From Coriobacteriales bacterium (GTDB lineage Bacteria > Actinomycetota > Coriobacteriia > Coriobacteriales > JAEZZM01), in the NCBI GenBank assembly GCA_029983705.1, contig JASBYZ010000023.1, positions 1-18,344 on the forward strand: a stretch of 18,344 nucleotides of DNA, given 5' to 3'. The notes below the pieces were generated by a model. The model saw only the letters and a list, made by a program, of their open reading frames with translations. It searched no databases and was not told where the DNA came from. Within the stretch, counting starts at the first letter, position 1. Each line of letters begins with the position of its first letter. A program made the position numbers and the translations under genes. Positions 7,119 to 15,517 of this stretch are shown here, piece after piece.

Positions 7119-8672
7119 TTATATAGTCTTAATAAGTGAATTTCCTGTCCATATTTCAGGCTTAACAAGACCTATACATTCGAGCATTGTTGGTGCTATA
7201 TCGCTAATTCGGGCATCATCACGCTCTACAAGTTTTAAGTTTTTGTTATTAGAAACCACAATAAAAGGAACTGGATTGAGCGAGTGCTGAGTGAGAGGGG
7301 TTTTCTCTTCACTTTCCATGTCAATCATATTGTCAGCGTTTCCATGGTCAGCACTGATCAAAACAATGCCATCTTTTTCTAAAAATGCAGGTACAAGCTT
7401 TGATAAACACTCATCTAAGGTTTCGATAGCTTTTAGAACTGCCTGGTAGTTTCCGGTATGTCCTACCATGTCACCGTTTGCGTAGTTAATAATATAGCTA
7501 TCATAGGCATCGCTTTGTACGGCCTCAACTAACTTATCAGTCACCTCATATGCGCTCATCTCTGGCTGTAAGTCATAGGTTGCTACCTTTGGAGACTCAA
7601 CAAGCACCCTTGTTTCACCTGCTTTTGGCTCTTCTACCCCGCCGTTAATAAAGAAGGTAACGTGCGCATATTTTTCTGTCTCAGCACTGTGATACTGAGT
7701 TAAACCAGCCTCGCTAATAACATCGGCAAGTACGTTTTTTGGAAACTCTTTTTTAAAGGCAACTTCTACAAGACCCTCAAAGCGTGGGTCATACTCAGTT
7801 AAGGTTACAAAGTAAATATCATCTATTTTTTGACGAGAAAAACCTGAGAACTCATCTTCAACAAAGGCTTGCGTAAGCTGGCGAGCACGCTCATTTCTAA
7901 AGTTAAAAAAGATGATGCTATCTCCCGGCTTAACCCCTCTGTTATAGAGAGCAAATGCTGGAATATCCTGGTCAAAGATGTCCTTATTGTAAAACTCTTT
8001 GATCTTTTCTTGATAGCTCATTTTAAGAGGCTTTGGATTTACAATTGCTTCATAAGCAATCTGAGTACGCTCCCAGTTTTTATTTCTATCCATTGCATAG
8101 TTTCTACCAATAAAACTTGCAAGCTCTACCTTTGTTTCTGAGCCACGTGTGAGCTCTTTGATCTTAGACTCAAGCTCTTCTAAAAGCTCTATAGCACTAT
8201 CGCGTGCAACATCACGACCGTCTAAGAAGGCATGAAAATAAACCTGAGATACCCCCTTTTGTACGGCAAGCTCAATAAGTGCATAGGCGTGATTGAGCTC
8301 TGAGTGCACTCCGCCGTGTGAGGTAAGTCCCATAATATGAAGGGCTGAACCTTCACTTAGGTGCTCAAAGGCATGAATAAAGGCTTCATTTTCATAAAAG
8401 CTTTTATCTTCAATTGCATGATTGATTTTTACAAAATCCTGCTTAACAATACGCCCTGCACCAATGTTTAAGTGGCCAACCTCTGAGTTTCCCATTTGAC
8501 CTTCAGGAAGGCCAACATCCATACCACAAGCCTTAAGCGTAGTGTGTGGGTAGGTATTAAAAAGCGAATCTATAAACGGCGTATTTGCTGTATAAATTGC
8601 GTTTCTCTCATCTGGTACCCCGGCGCCAAATCCGTCGAGAATTATTAGTCCAACTGGTCTTGTATAGGACAT
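7119..8672 (-). CDS. gpmI: 2,3-bisphosphoglycerate-independent phosphoglycerate mutase
   Basis: Interconverts 3- and 2-phosphoglycerate in lower glycolysis, in the cytoplasm, using two metal ions (typically Mn2+) and a phosphoserine intermediate. The 517-residue protein has all landmarks of the alkaline-phosphatase superfamily enzyme: ILDGFG with metal ligand Asp13, GQMGNSEVGHLNIGAGR with catalytic Ser63, TSHGGVHS (117-124), FLDGRDV (149-155), FNFRNERARQL (257-266), NGDMVGH with Asp401 and His405, and SADHGNAD with Asp442 and His443. Length is typical of the full-size iPGM class. AAAGGAG ends 4 bases before the ATG. The gene lies 12 bp after tpiA. It is placed between tpiA and secG, where many actinobacteria have no mutase gene. 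Confidence 0.97.
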   Translation of the reverse strand: MSYTRPVGLIILDGFGAGVPDERNAIYTANTPFIDSLFNTYPHTTLKACGMDVGLPEGQMGNSEVGHLNIGAGRIVKQDFVKINHAIEDKSFYENEAFIHAFEHLSEGSALHIMGLTSHGGVHSELNHAYALIELAVQKGVSQVYFHAFLDGRDVARDSAIELLEELESKIKELTRGSETKVELASFIGRNYAMDRNKNWERTQIAYEAIVNPKPLKMSYQEKIKEFYNKDIFDQDIPAFALYNRGVKPGDSIIFFNFRNERARQLTQAFVEDEFSGFSRQKIDDIYFVTLTEYDPRFEGLVEVAFKKEFPKNVLADVISEAGLTQYHSAETEKYAHVTFFINGGVEEPKAGETRVLVESPKVATYDLQPEMSAYEVTDKLVEAVQSDAYDSYIINYANGDMVGHTGNYQAVLKAIETLDECLSKLVPAFLEKDGIVLISADHGNADNMIDMESEEKTPLTQHSLNPVPFIVVSNNKNLKLVERDDARISDIAPTMLECIGLVKPEIWTGNSLIKTI

Positions 8673-8684
8673 AAAACTCCTTTA

Positions 8685-9437
8685 TTACATCTGCTTTGCA
8701 ATTGCGCTAAAGCTATTCTCATCTAGGGATGCAGAGCCAACAAGCAAACCATCAATATCATCTTGCATCAGATATGCACCTGCATTTTCTGCCATAACAG
8801 AACCACCATAGAGCACACGGGTCTTATCGGCAAAACCTTTTCCAAAAGCTTTTTCTACAACAACTCTTAAGGCATGACAAACTTCTCCAGCAAACTCAGG
8901 AGCTGCAACGTTTCCAGATCCAATCGCCCAAATTGGTTCGTATGCGATAACTAAATCTTTTGCACCCTCAAGTCCAGAAAGTGCGCGTGCAAGCTGCTCA
9001 ATCACAAAGTCACTAGAGTTTCTCGCCTCATGAACAACTGGTGGCTCGCCCACGCAAATCACAGGGGTAATACCATACTTTAAGAGTGCTTGTGCCTTCT
9101 TTTGAATGTCTTCATCGGTATCACCTGCATTTTGACGACGCTCTGAGTGACCTATAATGCAGTAACTTACCGATAAGTCCTTGAGCATTTCAGCAGAAAT
9201 AAAGCCGGTGTAGGCTCCATTTTCTTCCCAAAACACATCTTGTGCTCCCAGTTTAATGGGGGTGTTATCAAAGCTAAATACGTTTTGTACACCCTTAAGT
9301 GAGGTAAAGGGCGGGCATACTACCGTTTCTACCCCACTAAAATCACTTGCCCTATAGCTCAGCTGCTGAGCTATGTCTACAGCTTGGCTATAGCTTTTAT
9401 TCATCTTCCAGTTGCCCATTAATAATTTTTGTCTCAT
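8685..9437 (-). CDS. tpiA: Triosephosphate isomerase
   Basis: Interconverts dihydroxyacetone phosphate and glyceraldehyde 3-phosphate. The 250-residue protein has substrate-binding Asn9 and Lys11 in GNWKMN, catalytic His97 in IIGHSERR, catalytic Glu167 in AYEPIWAIG, and phosphate-binding YGGSV (210-214) and GLLVGSASL (230-238). The mobile loop 6 reads AIGSGN where AIGTGK is most common, a conservative change within known variation. Length is normal. The ATG lies 11 bp after the pgk stop, and GGAGTAGGA, overlapping that stop, provides the ribosome binding site. Sits between pgk and gpmI in one run, as expected for cotranscribed lower glycolysis. Confidence 0.97.
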   Translation of the reverse strand: MRQKLLMGNWKMNKSYSQAVDIAQQLSYRASDFSGVETVVCPPFTSLKGVQNVFSFDNTPIKLGAQDVFWEENGAYTGFISAEMLKDLSVSYCIIGHSERRQNAGDTDEDIQKKAQALLKYGITPVICVGEPPVVHEARNSSDFVIEQLARALSGLEGAKDLVIAYEPIWAIGSGNVAAPEFAGEVCHALRVVVEKAFGKGFADKTRVLYGGSVMAENAGAYLMQDDIDGLLVGSASLDENSFSAIAKQM

Positions 9438-9448
9438 CTTAAAATTTC

Positions 9449-10648
9449 CTACTCCTTATCAAGTGCAGCTACACCTGGAAGCGTTTTTCCTTCAAGAAGC
9501 TGCATTGAGGCTCCGCCTCCGGTAGAGATGAAATCAAATTTATCTCCCAGATTAAATTTATGCACCGCAGAAACTGAATCTCCGCCGCCAATAACCGTGT
9601 AGACAGCGTTAAGTTTTGCAAGGGTTTCTGCTATGCCCTTAGTTCCGTGAGAGAAGCTTTCCATCTCAAACACGCCCATAGGACCATTCCAAAATACCAG
9701 GCGTGCATCTTTGAGCTCATGTGCGAAGAGCTCTACCGTTTTAGGACCAATATCAAGACCCATATACCCCTCTTTAATATTTTGATCTTCAGATATATAG
9801 GTGTCAGCGCTCTCACTAAACTCGCTTGCGCATACAAAGTCTATAGGGAGGATAATTTCTGAGCCTGATTGCTTGGCGTCACTGATAATACCTTCAACTC
9901 TTTCTAGCCAGTCATCTTCAACCAGTGAATTTGCCACTTCAAAACCTTGTGCCTTTAAGAAGGTAAAGCACATTGCTCCACCTATTAAAATCTTTTGGCA
10001 CTTTTTAGAAAGCGCTGAGATAATGCCAACCTTATCAGAAACTTTTGAACCACCTAATACTACATAAAAGGGTTGTTTATCCTCTGTTAAAAGCGCTCCT
10101 AAATTACTGAGTTCCTTATCCATCAAAAGACCTGCATATGCTGGGAGATACTTTGCAATCTTAGACACAGAAGCATGATTTCTGTGTGCAGTACCAAAGG
10201 CATCGTTTACATAGATATCAGCAAGCTCACTGAGCTCTTTAGCAAAGTCCTCATTGCCCGCTTTTTCACCAGTATCAAAGCGCAAGTTTTCAATTACTAA
10301 AATCTCATGAGGCTTTAAGGCATCAGCCTGTGCTTGTACAAGTGGACCGCTTACCTCATTAACGTACTTAACCGGGTATTCGCTCAAGATATGTGCGAGG
10401 TGGTCTGCCACAGGCTTCATGGAATATTCTGCTTCAAAACCAATTCCTGAAGGTCTTCCAAGGTGTGACATTAAAATAAGGACTGCTCCCCTATCAATCA
10501 GGTATTTTATTGAAGGAAGGGCTGCTTTGATGCGGGTATCATCACTGATAACACCGCCCACAATAGGCACATTAAAATCAACGCGCATAAGAACGCGCTT
10601 ACCTTCAAGGTCTTCTTTACCCAAAGTCTCAATTGATAAAATGCTCAC
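9449..10648 (-). CDS. pgk: Phosphoglycerate kinase
   Basis: Transfers phosphate from 1,3-bisphosphoglycerate to ADP, the first ATP-yielding step of glycolysis. The 399-residue protein has the two-domain PGK pattern: RVDFNVP (22-28), Arg39, SHLGRP (61-66), IENLRF (119-124), NDAFGTAHR (148-156), hinge and nucleotide motifs GGSKVSDK (199-206), NGPMGVFE (321-328), GGGDS (354-358) and STGGGASM (375-382). Length is typical of the bacterial enzyme. The start is GTG (10648-10646), supported by AAAGG upstream and by homologous N-termini beginning just before the conserved core. Lies 14 bp after the phosphoesterase gene. Confidence 0.97.
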   Translation of the reverse strand: MSILSIETLGKEDLEGKRVLMRVDFNVPIVGGVISDDTRIKAALPSIKYLIDRGAVLILMSHLGRPSGIGFEAEYSMKPVADHLAHILSEYPVKYVNEVSGPLVQAQADALKPHEILVIENLRFDTGEKAGNEDFAKELSELADIYVNDAFGTAHRNHASVSKIAKYLPAYAGLLMDKELSNLGALLTEDKQPFYVVLGGSKVSDKVGIISALSKKCQKILIGGAMCFTFLKAQGFEVANSLVEDDWLERVEGIISDAKQSGSEIILPIDFVCASEFSESADTYISEDQNIKEGYMGLDIGPKTVELFAHELKDARLVFWNGPMGVFEMESFSHGTKGIAETLAKLNAVYTVIGGGDSVSAVHKFNLGDKFDFISTGGGASMQLLEGKTLPGVAALDKE

Positions 10649-10662
10649 GATTGGCCTTTCTT

Positions 10663-11424
10663 TTATTTTGTATAGCCAGACTGTTCCTGAAGTTTTAATA
10701 AGTCATCTTCAGTAGAATATACGATTTCGTCACTCATAAATTTTTCTACGTCTTTAAAAATACAGCGATACGGATCATGGCGCTTGTTAATATGAAAATG
10801 TCCGTAGTACCAGCGCTTAAAGCGGTTATCTTCAGCAATTTCTTGGAGCCACTCTTCTGTGGAGGTATCTACACTCTCTTGATCTATCACGTTTAAGAAG
10901 GCTTCAACTGGTCGGTGATTATAGGGGGCGGTGTGTGAGAGAATTACGTCAATTTCATGCTTGCGCTTTAAGAGAACGTTTTCAACCTTAGCCTTTATCT
11001 TGCTATCGGGCTGCTCGTCTGCAAACCACATACGCCCGTCTTCAAGTCTCCACTCCTTATCAACCGAGTAGGCTCCACCAATAACAAGTGTTGAATAGCC
11101 ATCAAAGTCATAAACCTCACCGTCTATTGCAAACTTAATGTTTGGGTACTCATCTTCAACATAAACCTTGCCGCCATAAAATTCATCCTTATGGTAGCTA
11201 TCTATAGTTGAGGGGCGTGCCTCATGGTTCCCGTGGATACAAAAGAGGGTAAGCGGAGTATTTTTAAGTCGTTTTTTGAGTTTGATATCGGTATAATCAC
11301 CAAAGAAATTAATTGAGGCATCTCCTAAAATTATTAAGACATCCTCAGAACTTGTATTAAATTCTTTTGCAAAGCGACGCACACGGCCAAAGTAGCCGTG
11401 CACGTCACCAGTAATATATATCAA
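10663..11424 (-). CDS. Calcineurin-like metallophosphoesterase
   Basis: A predicted cytoplasmic metal-dependent phosphoesterase of unknown substrate. The 253-residue protein carries the full Metallophos motif set: GDVHG (Asp7, His9), GDAS (Gly34, Asp35), HGNHE (64-68), SHTAP (163-167) and GHFH (208-211). Two metal ions and phosphoester hydrolysis are therefore expected. There is no signal peptide or membrane segment. A GGAY element (116-119) between the second and third motif blocks is usual in this group. The start is TTG (11424-11422). MIYITGDVHG matches the N-terminal pattern common in this family and there is no other in-frame start upstream. The ribosome binding site (GGTGG, 12 bases away) is weak, so expression may depend on coupling to gap. 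It lies 23 bp after gap and 14 bp before pgk, an unusual place. Confidence 0.88.
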   Translation of the reverse strand: MIYITGDVHGYFGRVRRFAKEFNTSSEDVLIILGDASINFFGDYTDIKLKKRLKNTPLTLFCIHGNHEARPSTIDSYHKDEFYGGKVYVEDEYPNIKFAIDGEVYDFDGYSTLVIGGAYSVDKEWRLEDGRMWFADEQPDSKIKAKVENVLLKRKHEIDVILSHTAPYNHRPVEAFLNVIDQESVDTSTEEWLQEIAEDNRFKRWYYGHFHINKRHDPYRCIFKDVEKFMSDEIVYSTEDDLLKLQEQSGYTK

Positions 11425-11447
11425 CGAATATTGATTCCACCAATCAA

Positions 11448-12464
11448 TTAGCTCAGAGTAGATGCAACGTGCTTTGCAAGTTCAACGATTCTCTTTGAAT
11501 AAGCATACTCATTGTCATACCAGCCCATTACCTTAACCATCTTGGACTTATCGCCCTTAACCATGGTAAGAGGAGCATCAAATACGCATGAGTGTGGATT
11601 GCCAACAATATCAATTGAAACAATTGGGTCAGTTGAGTATTTTAAAATGCCCTTCATGCTGCCCTCAGCTGCTTTTTTAAATGCCTGATTGATATCTTCA
11701 ACGCTTGCCTCTTGCTCCAAAATTACGTCAAGATCTGTAAGAGAGCCGCATGGGGTTGGAACACGAACAGCAAGTCCGTTGAGTTTGCCCTTTACCTCAG
11801 GAATTACGCTTCCCACAGCCTTTGCAGCACCGGTGGTGGTAGGAATCATAGACATTGCTGCAGCTCTTGCACGACGTAGGTCTTTGTGTGAGAGGTCTAA
11901 GATTTTTTGGTCATTGGTATAGGAGTGAATGGTTGTCATAAAACCTTCTTCAATACCAAAGTTATCTAACAACACCTTTACCATTGGAGCTAGGCAGTTG
12001 GTAGTACATGATGCATTAGAGATGATGTGGTGCTTTTCTGGGTCAAAGTCTTTATGGTTAACGCCCATAACAAAGGTACCATCAATTTCATCTTTAGCAG
12101 GTGCCGATAAGATCACATACATTGCACCAGCATCAATATGCTTTGAAATAGTCTCACGTGTTCTAAACACTCCGGTAGACTCAATAACAATATCTACACC
12201 AAGCTCTTTCCATGGAAGATTGGCTGGATCTCTGTCAGACAAACCCTTTATGCGGGTGTCCCCAACAATAAGGTCGAGTCCGTCAATTTTTACCTCGTCT
12301 GCTAAGACTCCATGAACTGAGTCGTACTTGAGTAGATGTGCAACCGTCTCAGTTTTACCAAAGTCATTTACCGCAACAAGCTCAATCTCAGGATCTTCAA
12401 GCATGATGCGAGTTGCCACACGACCAATACGGCCAAATCCATTAAGGCCAATCCTTACGGTCAT
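11448..12464 (-). CDS. gap: Glyceraldehyde-3-phosphate dehydrogenase, type I
   Basis: Oxidises glyceraldehyde 3-phosphate to 1,3-bisphosphoglycerate with NAD+. The 338-residue protein has the Rossmann start RIGLNGFGRIGR, Asp34 after AVN (the Asp that favours NAD over NADP), catalytic SNASCTTNC with Cys153, catalytic His180, DLRRARAAA, and the C-terminal GWYDNEYAYS. Length is normal. In the loop near the adenosine ribose the sequence reads ILDLSHKDL, where the classic NAD-type enzyme has DLPHKDL. The Pro188 equivalent (G. stearothermophilus numbering) is thus Ser, a residue linked to NADP tolerance. TGGAGG lies 6 bases before the ATG. It starts 35 bp after whiA with no terminator between, so it may be read both from the upstream regulators and from an internal promoter. 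Confidence 0.97.
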   Translation of the reverse strand: MTVRIGLNGFGRIGRVATRIMLEDPEIELVAVNDFGKTETVAHLLKYDSVHGVLADEVKIDGLDLIVGDTRIKGLSDRDPANLPWKELGVDIVIESTGVFRTRETISKHIDAGAMYVILSAPAKDEIDGTFVMGVNHKDFDPEKHHIISNASCTTNCLAPMVKVLLDNFGIEEGFMTTIHSYTNDQKILDLSHKDLRRARAAAMSMIPTTTGAAKAVGSVIPEVKGKLNGLAVRVPTPCGSLTDLDVILEQEASVEDINQAFKKAAEGSMKGILKYSTDPIVSIDIVGNPHSCVFDAPLTMVKGDKSKMVKVMGWYDNEYAYSKRIVELAKHVASTLS

Positions 12465-12499
12465 ACAAAACCTCCAAGAAAATCTAGCTTAATTATTAG

Positions 12500-13441
12500 T
12501 TAGCTCATACCCTTTTTTATTGTATTAGCTATTTCCTCTAAACGTCTAATCCTATGATAAACCGCTGACTTAGACAGTGGCAGACTTGCCATCTGACCAA
12601 GCTCTCGCAAATTTAAGTCAGGGTGTTCTCTTCTAAGTTTAGCAAGCTCATAAAGCCCTTGTGGTAAAGACTCAATCCCTTGATTTTTATCTATTAAGTC
12701 AATCATCTTTAGCTGCTCATAGGCTGCAGCTGAAGCTTTAGCCTGGTTTGCCATCTCTGCGTTAACCTGACGGTTTACATCATTTCTTAAGGCTTTAACC
12801 ACGCGTACGTTTTCAATTTTGAGCGCAGACTGATGCGCCCCTACCAGGGCAAGAAAGTCGAGCATCTCATTAATAGACTTGATGTAAACCGTGTATTCAT
12901 TTCTGCGCTTTGCAAGACGAGACTCAATTGAGAGGCGCGCCAAAAGCTCAACAATATCTTTCGCAAGGCTTTTGTGCTGAAAGACCATCTCAAAGTGAAA
13001 GTCTCCCTTAGGGTCTGCAATAAAACCTCCTCCTAAGAAGGCTCCGCGCAGGTAGGAAGCCGCGCAGTGGTCTTCAGCTACAAGATTTCGTTTGATACCT
13101 GACTCAAGCCCACCGCTTGCTTCAAGCACCCCAAGCTCAACTAAGGCATCTGCAAGCTTTTCTTGTGCGGGAAGCGCTATAAGGTAGTTGTGCGAGCGGT
13201 GCAGCACAGACCTTCTTACGGTAAGCTCGGTCTTTAAGTCATAGACCTTATGCACTAGCTTTATTACCATGCGAGCAACCGCGCCGGTTTCTGTAGAAAC
13301 TTCCAAGCGATAGGTATCCCTACCGGTCACAATTAAGGTACCGCAGATTCTTATAAGGGCAGCAAGCTCTGCTTTATCGCAGTTTTGACACTCTGGCTTA
13401 ACGCGTGAGAGCTCATCTTTTACTTCTGCGGTAAATGACAC
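12500..13441 (-). CDS. whiA: DNA-binding protein WhiA
   Basis: Conserved Gram-positive DNA-binding protein. In Streptomyces it is a sporulation regulator, in Bacillus a nucleoid-associated factor affecting division. The 313-residue protein has an N-terminal domain starting MSFTAEVKDELSRV, the degenerate LAGLIDADG homing-endonuclease-like core (RGAFLGGGFIADPKGDFHFE, 132-151), and a C-terminal helix-turn-helix region (about 276-300, LRELGQMASLPLSKSAVYHR). The start is GTG (13441-13439). It overlaps the end of yvcK by 22 bp, with AAGGGAG 10 bases upstream, which points to coupled translation. This start reproduces the family N-terminus exactly. This organism type does not sporulate, so the likely role is in growth or division. 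Confidence 0.95.
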   Translation of the reverse strand: MSFTAEVKDELSRVKPECQNCDKAELAALIRICGTLIVTGRDTYRLEVSTETGAVARMVIKLVHKVYDLKTELTVRRSVLHRSHNYLIALPAQEKLADALVELGVLEASGGLESGIKRNLVAEDHCAASYLRGAFLGGGFIADPKGDFHFEMVFQHKSLAKDIVELLARLSIESRLAKRRNEYTVYIKSINEMLDFLALVGAHQSALKIENVRVVKALRNDVNRQVNAEMANQAKASAAAYEQLKMIDLIDKNQGIESLPQGLYELAKLRREHPDLNLRELGQMASLPLSKSAVYHRIRRLEEIANTIKKGMS

Positions 13442-14517
13442 GGCTGTATCACTCCCTTAAGCACATCAGCAAGCTTTTTTTGGTTATGCCAGGTTGGGCG
13501 CTCTGGTACCGAAAAATCTCTTACCAATACCAAAGGCACTTCCTGAAAGATCTTCTCGACAATCTCTTCATTTACATTAACCGGTCTAATAAATCCTTTA
13601 AAGCCATCTTTTTCTTCTGCCTTAAGGCTTTGTTCCATATGTTTATGGGCGTCTATCTCTTCACCCGTAAGTGCTCTAAAAGACCTGGTAGCAAGCCCTA
13701 CTCCTTGAACTTGGTTCTTGTGTAGTAAGACTACATCAACAAGGCCACGCATCCCGTGAGATAAGAGCGCCTCCACGTGTTCATCTGCCGATAAGCCCCA
13801 GGTCTCACCCTGCATATCTGCCATAGAGCACACAAAGATAACCTGAGCGCTACTCCTTTTGATGGCCTCAATGATTCCTGGAACTAAGAGGTTTGGGATT
13901 ACTGAGGTAAAAAGAGAGCCTGGGCCAAGCAAGATAACGTCTGCCTTTTCTATGGCCTCAAGTGCTGGGCCATAGGGCTCTGGATATTTAGGAGTGAGCC
14001 ACACGCGCTCAAGTGCACTTGGCCCCTCGCCTAAATTAACCTGGCCTTCAACCTCCATGCCGTCAATGGTAACTCCAGATAAGTTAACGTTTTCTAAGGT
14101 AGAAGGATATACTCGTCCATATACATCTAAGTGCTGGCCACAAATTGCTATAGCCTCAGCAAAAGATCCCGTCTCTTCTGTGAGTGCGGTAAGCATGAGG
14201 TTTCCAAGCGTGTGATTGTCTGCATATGAAAAGCGATGCTCAAAGGATTTTGCAAAGGCAGAGTCTGGGTCTTTAGCCATAGCGCTCAAACACTTGCGCA
14301 CATCCCCCGGAGGAACCATGCCCGCTCTTTCTCGCAAAATACCAGTTGAGCCACCATTATCTACCATAGACACTACCGCGCAAACATTGTAGCCCATAGC
14401 GTGAAGGGTCTTTATTGCATTTGGCTGGCCAGTACCGCCACCTATAGATACCGCAAGCTTAGGCGCAGTGGCAGGCTCGCGCTGTAAAAAATGTTTTCCG
14501 CCAATACTTATACTCAT
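13420..14517 (-). CDS. yvcK: YvcK-type (gluconeogenesis factor) protein
   Basis: Member of the YvcK/CofD-like family. In Bacillus it is needed for growth on gluconeogenic carbon and for normal cell-wall synthesis, and it binds UDP-sugars. The 365-residue protein has the nucleotide-binding loop VSIGGGTG (23-30), VDNGGSTG (52-59), PPGDVRKCL (69-77), LGNL (104-107), the YPST element (137-140) and LLGPGSLFTS (196-205). About 20 extra residues precede the core, a little longer than the typical N-terminus. The ATG at 14517 has AAAGGA 5 bases upstream, 9 bp after rapZ. The C-terminal end overlaps whiA by 22 bp. Fixed position between rapZ and whiA supports the call. Confidence 0.95.
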   Translation of the reverse strand: MSISIGGKHFLQREPATAPKLAVSIGGGTGQPNAIKTLHAMGYNVCAVVSMVDNGGSTGILRERAGMVPPGDVRKCLSAMAKDPDSAFAKSFEHRFSYADNHTLGNLMLTALTEETGSFAEAIAICGQHLDVYGRVYPSTLENVNLSGVTIDGMEVEGQVNLGEGPSALERVWLTPKYPEPYGPALEAIEKADVILLGPGSLFTSVIPNLLVPGIIEAIKRSSAQVIFVCSMADMQGETWGLSADEHVEALLSHGMRGLVDVVLLHKNQVQGVGLATRSFRALTGEEIDAHKHMEQSLKAEEKDGFKGFIRPVNVNEEIVEKIFQEVPLVLVRDFSVPERPTWHNQKKLADVLKGVIQPCHLPQK

Positions 14518-14526
14518 CTAGTTCCT

Positions 14527-15438
14527 TTATTTACGTTTGTTAACATCACGGTGGCTGCAGTGCACGTTATAGTCTTTGCTGCGAAGATATTCTGCAGTTT
14601 CTTGGGCAAGCACCACAGATCTGTGCTGACCTCCCGTACACCCAATACCAATTGAGAGATGCTGCTTTCCCTCATCTACATAACCCGGCATCAAGGTATC
14701 AAGCAAACTAAACCACTTGTCAATAAACTCATGTGTTTGGCTTTGTTGCAAAACATACTGTTTTACCAAGTCATCAAAGCCGGTAAGCTCTTTAAGTTCG
14801 GATATGTAGTAGGGATTGGGCAAAAACCTTACGTCCATAACCAGGTCTGCCTCTCGTGGGTTTCCGTACTTAAAGCCAAAAGAAAATACCTGCACACTTA
14901 AGGTACCGCGCGGATCTATTTGCGAGAAATTATCTAAGATAGCCTCTCTCAGCGCTTGCCGCCTTAAGCTTGAGGTATCTAATATTATGTGTGCATACTC
15001 TTTAATCTCACCTAGGAGTCTACGCTCTTTAGCAATAGCCTCAGAGACAGACATCCCATTTTTTGCAAGTGGGTGCCTGCGACGGAGGGCTGAGTACCTG
15101 TTTCTAAGCGCTTGATCAGTTGCGTCTAAAAACAAGATGCGATAATTAATGCCGTTATTTTTTAGCTGAGCTACCTCAGAGGCAAACTGAGCAAAAAAGT
15201 CTTTTGAACGAACATCACAGACCACACACAGTTTTTTAGATTTATTTTCTTGCAGGTCAACAAGGTCTACCAAGGCAGAAATCATTTGTGGAGGCAAATT
15301 ATCAATGCAGTAATACCCCAAATCCTCAAAGACTCTGAGCGCCTCAGTTTTTCCGGCCCCGCTCATGCCGCTGATTATAATTAAATCGGCGCCCGAGGAT
15401 ACTTCAATTTCATGACTATTGTCTGCATATTCTTCCAT
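14527..15438 (-). CDS. rapZ: RNase adapter/nucleotide-binding protein RapZ
   Basis: P-loop protein of the RapZ (YvcJ) family. In E. coli RapZ binds GlcN6P and directs RNase E to a small RNA controlling GlmS, while in Gram-positives the role is less clear and linked to envelope and competence. The 303-residue protein has Walker A GMSGAGKT (24-31), DNLPP (46-50), CDVRSKDF (74-81), the conserved SFGFKYGNPREADLVMD (186-202), FLPNPYY (205-211) and the signature GCTGGQHRSV (266-275). Length is slightly above the usual 285-290 because of a 16-residue acidic N-terminal tail. AAAGG is a modest ribosome binding site. It heads the minus-strand run and is divergent from the LRR gene. Confidence 0.95.
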   Translation of the reverse strand: MEEYADNSHEIEVSSGADLIIISGMSGAGKTEALRVFEDLGYYCIDNLPPQMISALVDLVDLQENKSKKLCVVCDVRSKDFFAQFASEVAQLKNNGINYRILFLDATDQALRNRYSALRRRHPLAKNGMSVSEAIAKERRLLGEIKEYAHIILDTSSLRRQALREAILDNFSQIDPRGTLSVQVFSFGFKYGNPREADLVMDVRFLPNPYYISELKELTGFDDLVKQYVLQQSQTHEFIDKWFSLLDTLMPGYVDEGKQHLSIGIGCTGGQHRSVVLAQETAEYLRSKDYNVHCSHRDVNKRK

Positions 15439-15478
15439 TACACGACGCCTTTCATATATATTTATGTATTACACAACA

Positions 15479-15506
15479 AGTATAGCGTGAAAATACAAAG
15501 TTTAAA
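15479..15506 (-). promoter_or_regulatory. Candidate promoter for the rapZ operon
   Basis: On the minus strand TTTAAA (15506-15501) and TATACT (15484-15479) are separated by 16 bases, matching 4 of 6 and 5 of 6 consensus positions. A start near 15472 would give a leader of about 34 bases before the rapZ ATG. Since uvrC appears to terminate upstream, rapZ needs its own promoter. The -35 box nearly reaches the translation start of the divergent LRR gene, so that gene's promoter must overlap this one in the same short interval. No convincing plus-strand box pair was found. Confidence 0.4.
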
Positions 15507-15517
15507 TGCGGAGGCTT

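Noticed and set aside
8922..8936. TIM loop 6 AIGSGN instead of AIGTGK as a sign of lost activity
   Set aside because: Catalytic Asn, Lys, His and Glu are all present and the hinge is variable among active enzymes, so this is normal variation.
11929..12315. Plus-strand open frame of 128 codons opposite gap
   Set aside because: It is fully antisense to a well-conserved GAPDH gene, has no recognisable domain or ribosome binding site, and reads as a codon-bias shadow.
12481..12512. Inverted repeat (TAGCTTAA...TTAGCT) between whiA and gap as a terminator
   Set aside because: Only about six pairs with a bulge and no T tract after it. whiA-gap read-through seems more likely.
15506..15517. ATG at 15506 as the start of the LRR gene
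   Set aside because: The only good Shine-Dalgarno (GGAGG, 15510-15514) lies after this ATG, and the zinc ribbon begins right after the later ATG/GTG starts.
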